Shown here piece after piece: positions 52,059 through 61,738 of a stretch of 64,000 bases of DNA. This DNA is from Flavobacterium sp. DG2-3 (GTDB lineage: Bacteria > Bacteroidota > Bacteroidia > Flavobacteriales > Flavobacteriaceae). Both the position numbers and the translations under genes were made by a program. Positions within the stretch are counted from its first letter, which is position 1. Every line of letters begins with the position of its first letter. The notes under the pieces were generated by a model. That model was not told where the DNA came from. It searched no databases and saw only the letters and a program-made list of their open reading frames with translations. The stretch is taken from assembly GCF_030730925.1 (NCBI RefSeq), contig NZ_JAVAMB010000001.1, forward strand, positions 372,001 through 436,000, in the 5' to 3' direction.

Positions 52059-53405
52059 TTTATACAATTTATCTGACAAACGAACACGAAAAGGAACTTC
52101 AAAAGTAACCTTATCGTCAATTTTAGCAGTAGTGGTCTCTGCTCCGTTTACAATGAATTTTTCTAAAATCATTTCCTGGTCTCCAGTTGTTGGTCCAGAA
52201 ATTAAGATTTTATCTCCCACATTAAGTTCGTGGTTTTCTATAGTAAATTGTGCCACTTGCGCTTTCACATAATAATGTTCCGCTTTTCCAAGTAACACTT
52301 TTTTGATTTTTATTTTCTGACGAATATCAACTGGCTTTTGAGCTGTTGCCAAAGCAGTTTCTGGCAATTCACCTGAATGCTTGAATTTCAAGTTTTCAGA
52401 TTTTCCTTTTCGGAACACTTTGTTTCCTACTTGTTTTCCTGTTCTTAATCGAACTTGGTCAACCAAAGGCATGTGGATAATTTCCAAACATTCTGTAGAA
52501 CAGCAGTTTTCCATTGCCGCTTTACAGTCATCGCATTGAATGAACAATAAATGACAACCATCATTTTCACAATTTGTGTGATTGTCGCAAGGTTTTCCGC
52601 ATTGGTGGCATTGCGAAATAATATCATCTGTAATTCTTTCGCCCAGACGATTATCAAATACGAAGTTTTTCCCAATGAATTTACTTTCTAAACCTTCTTC
52701 TTTCAGCTGTTTAGCGTAGTTAATAATTCCGCCTTCTAACTGGTAAACATTTTTAAAACCTTGATGCTTGAAGTATGCGCTCGCTTTTTCACAACGAATT
52801 CCTCCTGTACAATACATCACAAGGTTTTTATCTTCTTTATGATCTTTCAGCTGTTCGTTAATGATTGGCAAACTTTCTCTAAAAGTCTCAACATCTGGAG
52901 TAATAGCTCCTTTAAAATGTCCAACTTCACTTTCGTAGTGATTTCTAAAATCAACCACAATTGTATTTGGATCGTCAAGTATTTCATTGAATTCTTTGGC
53001 TTTTAAGTGAACGCCTATATTGGTAACATCAAAAGTATCATCATTTAAACCGTCGGCAACGATTTTGTGGCGCACTTTGATGGTCAATTTTAAAAAGGAA
53101 TGATCGTCTTGTTCTACAGCAACATTCAATCGTATGCCTTTCATGAAATCATAAGCTTCAAGAGTTTCTCTAAAAGCTTCAAAATTTTCGGCAGGAACAC
53201 TCATTTGAGCATTTATTCCTTCGCTGGCAACGTAAATTCTACCTAAAGCATCGAGTGCATTCCAGGCTAAGAATAAATCATTACGAAATTTTTGTGGATC
53301 TTGAATTTTGGCATACGCATAGAAAGACAACGTAAGTCGTTGTTTACCTGCATCATCGATCATGATGGCTCTTTCTTCTGCGCTTAAAGTGTTATACAGT
53401 TGCAT
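52047..53405 (-). CDS. trhO: tRNA uridine(34) hydroxylase TrhO with C-terminal U32_C-like extension
   Basis: This encodes 452 residues; E. coli TrhO (YceA) has about 350. The N-terminal ferredoxin-like domain (1-120), a rhodanese domain with the catalytic loop CTGGIRC (Cys199-Cys205) and a Cys-rich zinc-binding Rhodanese_C region (about 265-310, CHQCGKPC to CCSTEC) match the family, which hydroxylates U34 in an oxygen-dependent reaction. Beyond about residue 366 is an extra ~85-residue domain, ending SDKLYKIVN, whose alignment with the end of TrhP is ungapped and about half identical. This is unlike canonical TrhO and suggests shared tRNA recognition. Confidence 0.93.
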   Translation of the reverse strand: MQLYNTLSAEERAIMIDDAGKQRLTLSFYAYAKIQDPQKFRNDLFLAWNALDALGRIYVASEGINAQMSVPAENFEAFRETLEAYDFMKGIRLNVAVEQDDHSFLKLTIKVRHKIVADGLNDDTFDVTNIGVHLKAKEFNEILDDPNTIVVDFRNHYESEVGHFKGAITPDVETFRESLPIINEQLKDHKEDKNLVMYCTGGIRCEKASAYFKHQGFKNVYQLEGGIINYAKQLKEEGLESKFIGKNFVFDNRLGERITDDIISQCHQCGKPCDNHTNCENDGCHLLFIQCDDCKAAMENCCSTECLEIIHMPLVDQVRLRTGKQVGNKVFRKGKSENLKFKHSGELPETALATAQKPVDIRQKIKIKKVLLGKAEHYYVKAQVAQFTIENHELNVGDKILISGPTTGDQEMILEKFIVNGAETTTAKIDDKVTFEVPFRVRLSDKLYKIVN

Positions 53406-53869
53406 GCTATAAACAGTTTTAAGTTAAGAATATATATGTTTTTTAGATTTTATTTAAAATCTGCGGCAAATTTAGGGTTTATTTTGAGATTAAAAATGAT
53501 CTTGACCTAATTATCTGTTTTTTTTAACAAGTTTGGAATATCAGATTATAAAATTACTGGCCTTTTAAAATTCTCCTACTTCTTTATCTACAAATAGATT
53601 TGATTTAAAACATCAATTATGGAAGAAGCTAAATGTATATTCGCATCGAATAAATTATTCTTACAAAAACGCAGTTCATCATGATTAAATATCATTTCAT
53701 CCCATTTTATATTACAAGCTGATATTCAGATAAATAAATTTTTAACTGAAATTAACAAAATATAGACAATATATATTCATATAATTAAAAAAACGCTAAC
53801 TTAGCTATCGCACTTTACTGATTTTTAATTAGTTGTATTCAATAAATTTCACCTAAAAGAATTTTAACA
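53406..53869. other. AT-rich intergenic region upstream of RND operon
   Basis: This 464-base gap between divergent trhO and the RND operon holds no gene, repeat family or clear operator that I can identify. It includes the AT-rich tatatattcatataatta near 53773 and TAACTTAG near 53798, a one-mismatch -7 box candidate for the efflux operon. Confidence 0.4.
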
Positions 53870-55015
53870 ATGAACAAAATCTACTCCTCAGCAATTTTAC
53901 TAAGTTTTTTATTTTTTTCTTGCAAAAAAGAAACACCGCCTAGTCCCAAACCGTTAGAAATTTCAGTCACCTCGGTTTTACAGCAAGATGTAAAATTAGA
54001 ATCTGAATATACTGGACAGACTTTTGGTCAATCGGATATACAGATTAACCCACGAGTTGATGGTACCATTGAAAGTATGAATTTCAAAGAAGGGAGTTTT
54101 GTTAAAAAAGGCCAGATACTTTACACCATCGACCCTTTACCATACAAGGCCAAACTTAATGAAGCGCAAGGAGGTGCAGCAGAATCGCAGGCACGTTTAT
54201 CTAAAACCAAATCAGATTTGGACATGATCGCTCCCTTAGCCAAAATGAATGCAGTTAGCCAGCGTGAATTGATTTCGGCGAAAGCGGCTTATAATGCTTC
54301 GTTAGCACAAATTAAAGCTTCAGATGCTTCAGTTCAAAACGCAAAAATCGAACTGGGTTATTGTCAAATCATAGCGCCAATTTCAGGATTAATCGGCATA
54401 TCTAAAGTCAGAGTCGGCGATTATGTAAGACCGGGACCAGCCTCTATTTTAAACACAATTTCGGATCTCGGAGATGTCAGGGTTCGATTCACCATAAGTG
54501 AACAGGAATTTTTACGTCTCTTTAGAGAATTTAATAAACCCAACTCTTCCTTAAAAGGTTCTGCTGCAACTGTTACTATAAAACTATCAGACGGTTCTCT
54601 CTATCCACAGACAGGAAAAATAAGTTTTGCAGACCGACAGATCGATCCTTCTACAGGTGCAATTACCTTTGAGGCCGCTTTTCCAAATCCAGATAAATTA
54701 CTTCGTCCTGGCCAATATGTAAAAGTGGCACTGCTGACAGACGTTCGCAAAGAAGCTCTTGTAATTCCGCAACGCGCTGTCATAGAAGTTCAGGGTATTT
54801 ATCAAGTTTATGTAGTAGGCAATGATAATAAAGTGCAAATGCAAATTGTAAAACCAGGTCCAGCCGTTAAAAACGGTTATATCATTGAGGAAGGTCTAAA
54901 ACCTGGTGATAAGATAGCCATGGGAGGTACTTCTTTATTGAAAAACGGAAGTGTTATTACTCCTAAAATCGTTCAATGGCAATTGGGCAATCCTGAAACT
55001 GTAGCTACAAAGTAA
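53870..55015 (+). CDS. RND efflux periplasmic adaptor (membrane fusion protein)
   Basis: This 381-residue adaptor is a lipoprotein (lipidated Cys18 in LFFSC). It shows the lipoyl/barrel-sandwich motifs INPRVDGTIESMNFKEGSFVKKGQILYTIDP (residues ~62-92), a helical hairpin rich in Ala/Lys (about 95-150), the second half IIAPISGLIG, and a beta-barrel and membrane-proximal domain to the end. It links the inner-membrane pump to the outer-membrane channel. First gene of a three-gene operon; no TetR or other regulator gene is adjacent. Confidence 0.95.
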   Translation: MNKIYSSAILLSFLFFSCKKETPPSPKPLEISVTSVLQQDVKLESEYTGQTFGQSDIQINPRVDGTIESMNFKEGSFVKKGQILYTIDPLPYKAKLNEAQGGAAESQARLSKTKSDLDMIAPLAKMNAVSQRELISAKAAYNASLAQIKASDASVQNAKIELGYCQIIAPISGLIGISKVRVGDYVRPGPASILNTISDLGDVRVRFTISEQEFLRLFREFNKPNSSLKGSAATVTIKLSDGSLYPQTGKISFADRQIDPSTGAITFEAAFPNPDKLLRPGQYVKVALLTDVRKEALVIPQRAVIEVQGIYQVYVVGNDNKVQMQIVKPGPAVKNGYIIEEGLKPGDKIAMGGTSLLKNGSVITPKIVQWQLGNPETVATK

Positions 55016-55033
55016 TCTAAATCACATACTATT

Positions 55034-58000
55034 ATGGGAGAATTTTTCGTCCGAAGACCGATTGTTGCCATTGTAATTAGTATTATCATTGTGATACTTG
55101 GATTACTGGCACTGCAAAAAACACCTATTTCACAATATCCAGATATCAACCCGCCTGTTGTAAAAATTACTACTTCTTTTACAGGAGCAAATGCACTCAA
55201 TGTAGAGCAAGCAGTTGCCACTCCTATTGAACAAAAGGTAAATGGTGTTGAGAACATGTTATACATGAAATCGGTAAATACATCTGATGGCGCTTGTACT
55301 ATCGAAGTTACTTTTGATGTAGGAACCAATCTGGATAATGCCAATATGTTGACCCAAAACAGACAAAACCAGTCTGCTCCGTTTATGCCGTCAAGCGTAA
55401 AACAGCAAGGTGTCGTGGTAAAAAAATCTTTATCGTTCCCGATGATGCTATTTACAATTACATCTTCAAATCCGAAATATGATGCTAAGTTTTTAAATAA
55501 CTATGCGAGCATTAATGTTGTGGACCAGCTGGCCCGTATAAAAGGAGTTGGCGAAGTAACTCTTTTTGGAGGAAGTGACTATGCCATGCGTATCTGGCTA
55601 AAAGCGGATATAATGAATAAACTCGGCGTAACTGTCGACGATGTAAAAAATGCGCTTAACGCACAGAATATGATTAGTCCGGGAGGAAAATTTGGAGCAG
55701 AACCGGCACCACCTAATACTGAATTCACTTACGGAGTAACGCTTCAAGATCGATTAGTCACCGAAAAAGAATTTGGAAATATTGTAGTTCGAAGTAAAGA
55801 AGATGGGGCTCAGGTTTTATTGGCCGATATTTCACGTATTGAATTGGGAACAGAAAATTACAGCTCAACCGCCAGAAGAAACAGCTCACCGAGTGCTGTT
55901 ATGGCGTTGTATCAAATGCCTGGAAGTAACGCTCTTGATGTAGCCGAAACCGCCAAAGCCACTATGAAACAAATGTCTGAAAAGTTTCCGCAAGACATTG
56001 TATACCAAGAATCTTTAGATACAACACTTGCTATTACTGCTGGGGTCGATGATATTGTTCACACCCTTTTCGAAGCCATTTTATTAGTTATTTTAGTGGT
56101 TTTTATATTTCTTCAAAACTGGCGCGCTACATTAATTCCGTTAATTACCGTTCCAGTTTCGCTCATTGGAACCATAGCCGTTTTCCCGCTGTTAGGATTT
56201 TCAATCAATACCCTTTCTCTTTTAGGATTAGTATTGGCAATTGGAATTGTGGTCGATGATGCCATTGTGGTTGTAGAAGCCGTAATACATCATATCGAAC
56301 ATGGAAAAAATCCGAGAGAAGCAACTATTCAAGCTATGAAAGAAGTTTCTGGACCTGTAATTGCCATTGCTTTAATTTTATGTGCCGTTTTTATTCCTGT
56401 TGCCATGACACCCGGAATTACAGGACGTTTTTATCAGCAGTTTGCCATAACCATTGCCGTCTCGGTCGCCTTCTCGGCATTTAGTGCTTTATCTTTAAGT
56501 CCCGCGCTCTGTGCCATGCTCTTAAAACCCACAAAACCTCTTGACCAGCAAAAAGGATGGTTGGCCAAATTCTTTTCTGGCTTCAATAGAATTTTTGAAA
56601 AAGTAACCGGAAAATATATCGGCGGAGCAACATTCTTTGCAAAAAAAGCTATTCGCATTATTGTTTTACTCGCAGTTATATTAACCGCAGTTGTTCTTTT
56701 AGGCAAAAAAATTCCGTTAGGATTTATTCCAGAAGAAGACCAAGGCTATGTATTAGTAAATATCGCTCTGCCTCCTGCATCGTCCTTACAGCGTACCGAT
56801 GAAATTTCTAGAAAAGTGGACAGTTTCCTTAAAGAAGAAAAATCTATTCTATCCTACACCACAATAAACGGATTTAGTATGCTTACTAACTCTTATCAGC
56901 CTAATAATGCTTTTGTTTTCATTTCTTTAAAACCTTGGGAAGAAAGAGCAGAAACGGCTAAGCAGTTTGTAGACCGATTCAATAAAAAACTGGCTACTCA
57001 AATTACAACTGCAACCTGCTTTTCATTTGGCCCGCCAGCGATTCAAGGATTGGGTGCGTCAGCTGGTTTTAGTTTAATGCTGCAAGACCGAGGAGGAAAC
57101 ACACCGCAATATTTAGCCGAACAAACACAGAACTTTATCGCAGCGGCACAGCAGCGCCCAGAAATAAAACGAATTTACACCACTTTTAATGCTGGAACTC
57201 CGCAAATTAAATTGGATATCGACAACGATAAAGCAATGAAATTAGGAATTCCAGTTTCTAAAGTCACCGAAGCGCTCGGAGCATTTTTGGGAGGAAGTTA
57301 TGTAAATGATTTTAACCGTTTCGGACGCCAATACAAAGTTTATGTGCAAGGAGAAGCTGCTAATCGTGTTAGACCAGAAGATTTAAACTTGATTTATGTA
57401 AAAAATAATAACGGAGATATGCTTCCAGTATCTACTTTAGTTACGGCAACCAAAGTGTCCGGACCCGATTTTACAAATCGTTTAAACTTATTCCGATCTG
57501 CCGAAATTGGAGGAAGTCCAAACGATGGCTATAGTAGTGCACAAGCTTTAACAGCATTAGAAGAAGTGGCCAAACAGACCTTGCCTGCAGATATGAGTTA
57601 CGATTATATCAACCTTTCCTATCAAGAAAAACATTCCCCTGGCGGATCATCCGTTTTTGTTATGGCATTGGTTTTTGTATTCTTAATCCTAGCCGCACAA
57701 TACGAAAGCTGGAAATTACCCTTTAGTGTACTTCTCGGAGCGCCATTCGCTGTATTTGGAGCTCTTTTAGGACTTTTTCTAGCGCGATTTGGAAGTGATG
57801 CTTATGTCAATAACGTTTTTGCGCAAATCGGATTCGTTCTTCTTATCGGATTAGTGGCTAAAAATGCTATTCTTATTGTTGAATTTGCCAAGGAAGAATA
57901 TGAGAGAGGAAAACCTCTTTACGAATCGGCGATGTATGCTGCAAAACTTCGCTTCCGTCCGATTTTGATGACTGCTTTTGCTTTCATTCTTGGAGTTGTT

Positions 58001-58207
58001 CCGCTACTAACCGCTACAGGTGCAGGATCTCAAGCGCGTATTGTAATGGGAATGGCAGTATTTAGCGGTATGTTAATCGCCACAGTATTAGGTGTATTAA
58101 TTGTACCTGGTCTATTTGTTATGATTGAAAACATCGGGAAGAAGAAAGATGAAACAATCGCAGCATCAGAAAATAATGTAGAACCAAACACTACAGACCA
58201 TGAGTAA
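55034..58207 (+). CDS. RND efflux pump permease, HAE1 (AcrB) family
   Basis: This 1057-residue inner-membrane proton-driven drug transporter has twelve predicted transmembrane segments and two large periplasmic domains. The N-terminal FVRRPIVAIVISIIIVILGLLAL and YPDINPPVV are typical of HAE1 permeases. The proton-relay aspartates are Asp408-Asp409 (GIVVDDAIVVVEA), equivalent to AcrB 407/408. The length is normal. It begins 18 bases after the adaptor gene and overlaps the outer-membrane gene by 8 bases. Confidence 0.97.
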   Translation: MGEFFVRRPIVAIVISIIIVILGLLALQKTPISQYPDINPPVVKITTSFTGANALNVEQAVATPIEQKVNGVENMLYMKSVNTSDGACTIEVTFDVGTNLDNANMLTQNRQNQSAPFMPSSVKQQGVVVKKSLSFPMMLFTITSSNPKYDAKFLNNYASINVVDQLARIKGVGEVTLFGGSDYAMRIWLKADIMNKLGVTVDDVKNALNAQNMISPGGKFGAEPAPPNTEFTYGVTLQDRLVTEKEFGNIVVRSKEDGAQVLLADISRIELGTENYSSTARRNSSPSAVMALYQMPGSNALDVAETAKATMKQMSEKFPQDIVYQESLDTTLAITAGVDDIVHTLFEAILLVILVVFIFLQNWRATLIPLITVPVSLIGTIAVFPLLGFSINTLSLLGLVLAIGIVVDDAIVVVEAVIHHIEHGKNPREATIQAMKEVSGPVIAIALILCAVFIPVAMTPGITGRFYQQFAITIAVSVAFSAFSALSLSPALCAMLLKPTKPLDQQKGWLAKFFSGFNRIFEKVTGKYIGGATFFAKKAIRIIVLLAVILTAVVLLGKKIPLGFIPEEDQGYVLVNIALPPASSLQRTDEISRKVDSFLKEEKSILSYTTINGFSMLTNSYQPNNAFVFISLKPWEERAETAKQFVDRFNKKLATQITTATCFSFGPPAIQGLGASAGFSLMLQDRGGNTPQYLAEQTQNFIAAAQQRPEIKRIYTTFNAGTPQIKLDIDNDKAMKLGIPVSKVTEALGAFLGGSYVNDFNRFGRQYKVYVQGEAANRVRPEDLNLIYVKNNNGDMLPVSTLVTATKVSGPDFTNRLNLFRSAEIGGSPNDGYSSAQALTALEEVAKQTLPADMSYDYINLSYQEKHSPGGSSVFVMALVFVFLILAAQYESWKLPFSVLLGAPFAVFGALLGLFLARFGSDAYVNNVFAQIGFVLLIGLVAKNAILIVEFAKEEYERGKPLYESAMYAAKLRFRPILMTAFAFILGVVPLLTATGAGSQARIVMGMAVFSGMLIATVLGVLIVPGLFVMIENIGKKKDETIAASENNVEPNTTDHE

Positions 58208-59567
58208 GAAATATAAAATAATCGTTATTGTATTGGTTCTTTCCTTATTTCCCGCAGGATGTATGGTTGGACCAAAATACAAAAGACCTGAACAGCTGAA
58301 ATCAGATTCTTATATAAACGAAAGAAATTTAGACAGTCTCGCTTCGGTAACCAATGTAAAATGGTTTGATTTATTTAATGATGATGTATTAAAAGATCTT
58401 ATACGAAAAGGCCTCGAGAATAATTATGATCTTAAAATTGCCGTTTCACGAATTGATCAGCTTCGTGCTGAGTTAGGCTATACAAAAGCAGATTTATTTC
58501 CTTCTGTCCAATATGGCGCCACAATCAACAGCAATGAGAAATATATCAGTCCTTCTACGGCAACCGCCAGCATGTCTTGGGAACTTGATTTCTGGGGAAA
58601 ATTTCGCCATGAAAATAATGCTGTTAAAAATGAACTTCTTGCAACCGAAGAAGCCCGTAAAGTAGTCCTGTCTGAAATCGTTGCTAATATTGCGACTGCC
58701 TATTTTCAAATGCGAAATTTAGATGATCAGCTGGAAATAACCAAACAGACACTCGAAACCAGAGAAAGCTACTATAAAATTATAAGCGAGAGATTTGAGA
58801 AGGGTTACATTTCTGAAGTTGACAAAGTACAGATTGAACAGCAGGTTGCCATTGCCGAAGCCGCAATTCCTAACATTCAAAGACAAATAACCTATCAAGA
58901 AAACACAATTGCATTGCTTACTGGTCAGCTTCCATCTCAAATTCCGAGAGGAAAAAGCAATACCGAATTGCAGATTGTCAGCCAAATTCCTTTATCGATT
59001 CCTTCTGCTCTTTTAGAAAACAGACCCGATGTAAAAGCTGCCGAATTAAGATATGCTGCGGCAAATGAAAGAATTGGAGTTGCTCAAGCCATGCGTTTTC
59101 CTTCTATTAACCTAGCCGCCATTGCTGGATTTGCAAGTGCCGATGTGAGCAATCTGTTTAAAGGAGGCTCTTATATTCAAAACGCTTCTGGCGGAATCGC
59201 AGGACCTATTTTTGCATTCGGAAAAAACAAAAGAAGAGTTGAAATCAACAGACAGCTTGCTGAACAAGATAAATTAAGTTATCAAAAAACATACATCACC
59301 GCAGTAGGCGAAGTAGAACAGTCCATTCAAAATATTAAAACCTATAAGGAAGAATGGAAAGCACGCAACAGACAAGTTCAAGCTGCTTTAATCAATTTTA
59401 AACTATCTCGCGAAAGATATGACAGTGGTTATGTTTCTTACTTAGAAGTTTTAGACGTAGAAACCAATCTTTTTAATGCCCAATTAAGTCTAGCGCAATT
59501 ATCTGAAAGACAACTAAGTTCGATGGTTGAGCTGTATAAAGCACTGGGCGGGGGATGGAATCTCTAA
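58200..59567 (+). CDS. RND efflux outer-membrane factor (NodT/OprM family lipoprotein)
   Basis: This 455-residue outer-membrane channel is a lipoprotein (FPAGC, lipidated Cys21) with the family start MVGPKYKRP. The two OEP repeats follow with long helical hairpins (RIDQLRAELGYTKADLFPS, later RPDVKAAELRYAAANERIG and YDSGYVSYLEVLDVETNLFNAQ). It completes the tripartite pump. The 8-base overlap with the permease gene implies translational coupling. Confidence 0.95.
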   Translation: MSKKYKIIVIVLVLSLFPAGCMVGPKYKRPEQLKSDSYINERNLDSLASVTNVKWFDLFNDDVLKDLIRKGLENNYDLKIAVSRIDQLRAELGYTKADLFPSVQYGATINSNEKYISPSTATASMSWELDFWGKFRHENNAVKNELLATEEARKVVLSEIVANIATAYFQMRNLDDQLEITKQTLETRESYYKIISERFEKGYISEVDKVQIEQQVAIAEAAIPNIQRQITYQENTIALLTGQLPSQIPRGKSNTELQIVSQIPLSIPSALLENRPDVKAAELRYAAANERIGVAQAMRFPSINLAAIAGFASADVSNLFKGGSYIQNASGGIAGPIFAFGKNKRRVEINRQLAEQDKLSYQKTYITAVGEVEQSIQNIKTYKEEWKARNRQVQAALINFKLSRERYDSGYVSYLEVLDVETNLFNAQLSLAQLSERQLSSMVELYKALGGGWNL

Positions 59568-59735
59568 GGTCCTGAGGTTCTGAGCTACTAAGGTTCTAAG
59601 CTTTCTTCTCATTATTGTAATAAAAAAAGCACCTTTTAGGTGCTTTTTTTATTCTTTGTAACTATGTCGCTTTGAATCTTTGTCCCTAAAAAACTTAGTA
59701 CCTTAGTACCTCAGCACCTTAGAAGCTTAAAAAAA
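59568..59735. repeat. ctaag-type repeats flanking a terminator
   Basis: ggtcctgaggttctgagcta (59568 onward) and its complement-like cttagtaccttagtacctca (59691 onward) form an inverted pair around the hairpin at 59622-59650. Confidence 0.6.
59622..59650. terminator. Terminator between RND operon and bacilliredoxin gene
   Basis: A hairpin aaaaaaagcacct / aggtgcttttttt, usable from both strands. Confidence 0.85.
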
Positions 59736-59736
59736 A

Positions 59737-60147
59737 TTAACAAAACTCGTTGAACGCGTCTTGTAAATTCTCAGCGATTAATTCAGCTGGACGTCCTTCA
59801 ATATGGTGACGCTCTAACATGTGAACCAATTCTCCGTTTTTGAACAAAGCCATAGATGGCGATGATGGAGGAAAAGGAAACATGTGCTGTCTTGCAGCAT
59901 CTACAGCTTCTTTGTCAACACCTGCAAAAACAGTAATTAAATGATCTGGTTTTTTAGCGCCTTCTAAACTCATTTTTGCTCCCGGACGTGCATTTCTAGC
60001 AGCGCACCCGCAAACAGAGTTTACAACAACTAAAGTGGTACCTTCAGCTTTGATAGCATTCTCAACAGCTTCAGCACTATGTAAATCTTGAAAACCAGCA
60101 GCTGTTAATTCAGCCTCCATTGGTTTTACCATGTCTAGTGGATACAT
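59737..60147 (-). CDS. Bacilliredoxin (BrxA/BrxB, YphP family)
   Basis: This 136-residue thioredoxin-fold protein has the CGC active site (Cys46-Gly-Cys48 in [14 protein letters not shown]), as in YphP/YqiW of Bacillus. There BrxA/B remove bacillithiol from S-bacillithiolated proteins. The mature ends [15 protein letters not shown] and ERHHIEGR are family hallmarks. Bacillithiol is also made by some Bacteroidota, so the role as a debacillithiolating redoxin is plausible. Confidence 0.94.
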   Translation of the reverse strand: MYPLDMVKPMEAELTAAGFQDLHSAEAVENAIKAEGTTLVVVNSVCGCAARNARPGAKMSLEGAKKPDHLITVFAGVDKEAVDAARQHMFPFPPSSPSMALFKNGELVHMLERHHIEGRPAELIAENLQDAFNEFC

Positions 60148-60278
60148 ATTTTATGTTTTTAAATTTTACTTTTGATTTGCAAAGTTACAAAGATTACTCG
60201 CAACTAGTTAATTTGAGGTATAAAGTTTTGTTATAGTTTGATAAGAAATTTTATATCGAATGAATTATTTCTCAGTAA

Positions 60279-60719
60279 TCAAATTTCAGCCATATCCAAA
60301 GTTTCCAGTTTTGATTTTTTATGGGTAAACTGATAATTATACTGCTTCAAATAACTGTTTCTGTTTCTCACCTTATGTTTGGTTGTTAAAACCGTTTCTT
60401 TATTTTCTTCAGAAATTTCAATTGTTGAAAGATAATGGGTCAAATACTTCTTAAGTATCTCTATACTATTAATATCAACCGAATAAATTACTTTTTTGCC
60501 GACGTTTTTTATACTAACCAAATTTGCTTTTTTCAATTCCAATAAATGTTTTGAAATTGTAGATTGTGCCAGCGGAATTAAATCGACAATTTCGCCACAT
60601 GTTCTTTTATCTCGTTTCCAGAGAAGTGTCATAATCTGGACTCTAGTAGGATGACCAAGAGCTTTGCAGATATCGCCAACTACTTCAGTTTCCTCATCAA
60701 ATTTTAGAAGCTTGCTCAT
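60279..60719 (-). CDS. ArsR family transcriptional regulator
   Basis: This 146-residue winged-helix regulator has the ArsR HTH at about residues 15-90 (ICKALGHPTRVQIMTLLWKRDKRTCGEIVDLIPLAQSTISKHLLELKKANLV). One cysteine, in KRTCGEIVDLI, occurs in the position of the ArsR-type metal-sensing region, but the canonical ELCVCDL is absent, so metal sensing is uncertain. The C-terminal ~45 residues are basic and extend beyond the core. It may control a neighbouring or distant gene; the closest are the bacilliredoxin gene downstream and the RND operon. Confidence 0.88.
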   Translation of the reverse strand: MSKLLKFDEETEVVGDICKALGHPTRVQIMTLLWKRDKRTCGEIVDLIPLAQSTISKHLLELKKANLVSIKNVGKKVIYSVDINSIEILKKYLTHYLSTIEISEENKETVLTTKHKVRNRNSYLKQYNYQFTHKKSKLETLDMAEI

Positions 60720-60929
60720 TCTTATTCATTTACAAATTCATCATCGTTAATCGTCTATCATAATAGACAAATCATGTCTTTTGACAGTGCACAAATCTAA
60801 ATGTTGCGTAAATCTATAAGTACCCCTAAAAGTCGTTAGAATAAAAAAATAAGGTGTTTTTTTTATTCAGCTTATCAATAATAAACCCCATAACTTGGGC
60901 TATCAACTATTTTTGACGATGATAAAATT

Positions 60930-61727
60930 CTATTTGCCAAATTTCTTTTGATACGGATACGTTTCATAAACCGTATTATCTTCATTTATAGAAAATCCTT
61001 TTGCCGCATCTGCCCTTGCAATTTCAACCAAGGCAATAGCTTCTTCTCTCGGTTTTCCTTGTTTAAGCCAGCAAACGGCTTTATAATATTTAGCATCTGA
61101 GAATTCTGGATATATTTTTAATGCTTTATCAAAAATAGCAATTGCCTCATCCCATTTTTTAAGTTCATACTTTGCGATTCCCTGATAAAAATAAGCCGTC
61201 GGATGTTCCAATTGCTGCCTGTTTTTATAAATGTCGTTCACATAATCATCCAGAAGCTTTTCTGCTTTTTCATATTCATTTAACTGAAGATAACAGAGTG
61301 CCTTATAAAAATTAAAAGAATGATCCATAACGTAACTATTACCATACAATTTTATAGCTTCATCAAAATCAACAATAGCGTCTTTGTAATTATGTGAAAA
61401 AATGCATTTCATAAAAGCGCGATAAGGAAGCCATCTTGCTTTGTCATAAAGTACTGCCTTGTCCAAAAATGGCATTCCGACTTCATACTTTTTGCATTTA
61501 AAATACGGCATCGCTTTTTGCTGCCATAAGTAAGCAACAGTACTATCCTTCTGCAAACCTTGATCCAGGCAAGCCTGCCATTCGCTCATTTCTATAATGT
61601 AATTATGTTTTTCGGCACAATTAGTCAAAAATTCTTTCACAATTGCATCGTGCGCTTTGTTGGTTGAAACTTGTCCGAACAAAAAGATTGTAAAAAAGAA
61701 ACTGAATAGTAAAGTAATTTTTTTCAA
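60930..61727 (-). CDS. TPR repeat protein, secreted
   Basis: This 265-residue protein has a signal peptide (LLFSFFFTIFLFGQ, residues 5-18) and about five tetratricopeptide-like helical hairpins (YKDAIVDFDEAIKLYGNS, YEKAEKLLDDYVND, WDEAIAIFDKALKIYPEFSDAKYYKA). It is a probable scaffold in the periplasm. It lies 11 bases downstream of the lycopene cyclase gene on the same strand, so it is likely co-transcribed, although a functional link to carotenoids is not obvious. Confidence 0.88.
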   Translation of the reverse strand: MKKITLLFSFFFTIFLFGQVSTNKAHDAIVKEFLTNCAEKHNYIIEMSEWQACLDQGLQKDSTVAYLWQQKAMPYFKCKKYEVGMPFLDKAVLYDKARWLPYRAFMKCIFSHNYKDAIVDFDEAIKLYGNSYVMDHSFNFYKALCYLQLNEYEKAEKLLDDYVNDIYKNRQQLEHPTAYFYQGIAKYELKKWDEAIAIFDKALKIYPEFSDAKYYKAVCWLKQGKPREEAIALVEIARADAAKGFSINEDNTVYETYPYQKKFGK

Positions 61728-61738
61728 TGGTTACGTTT

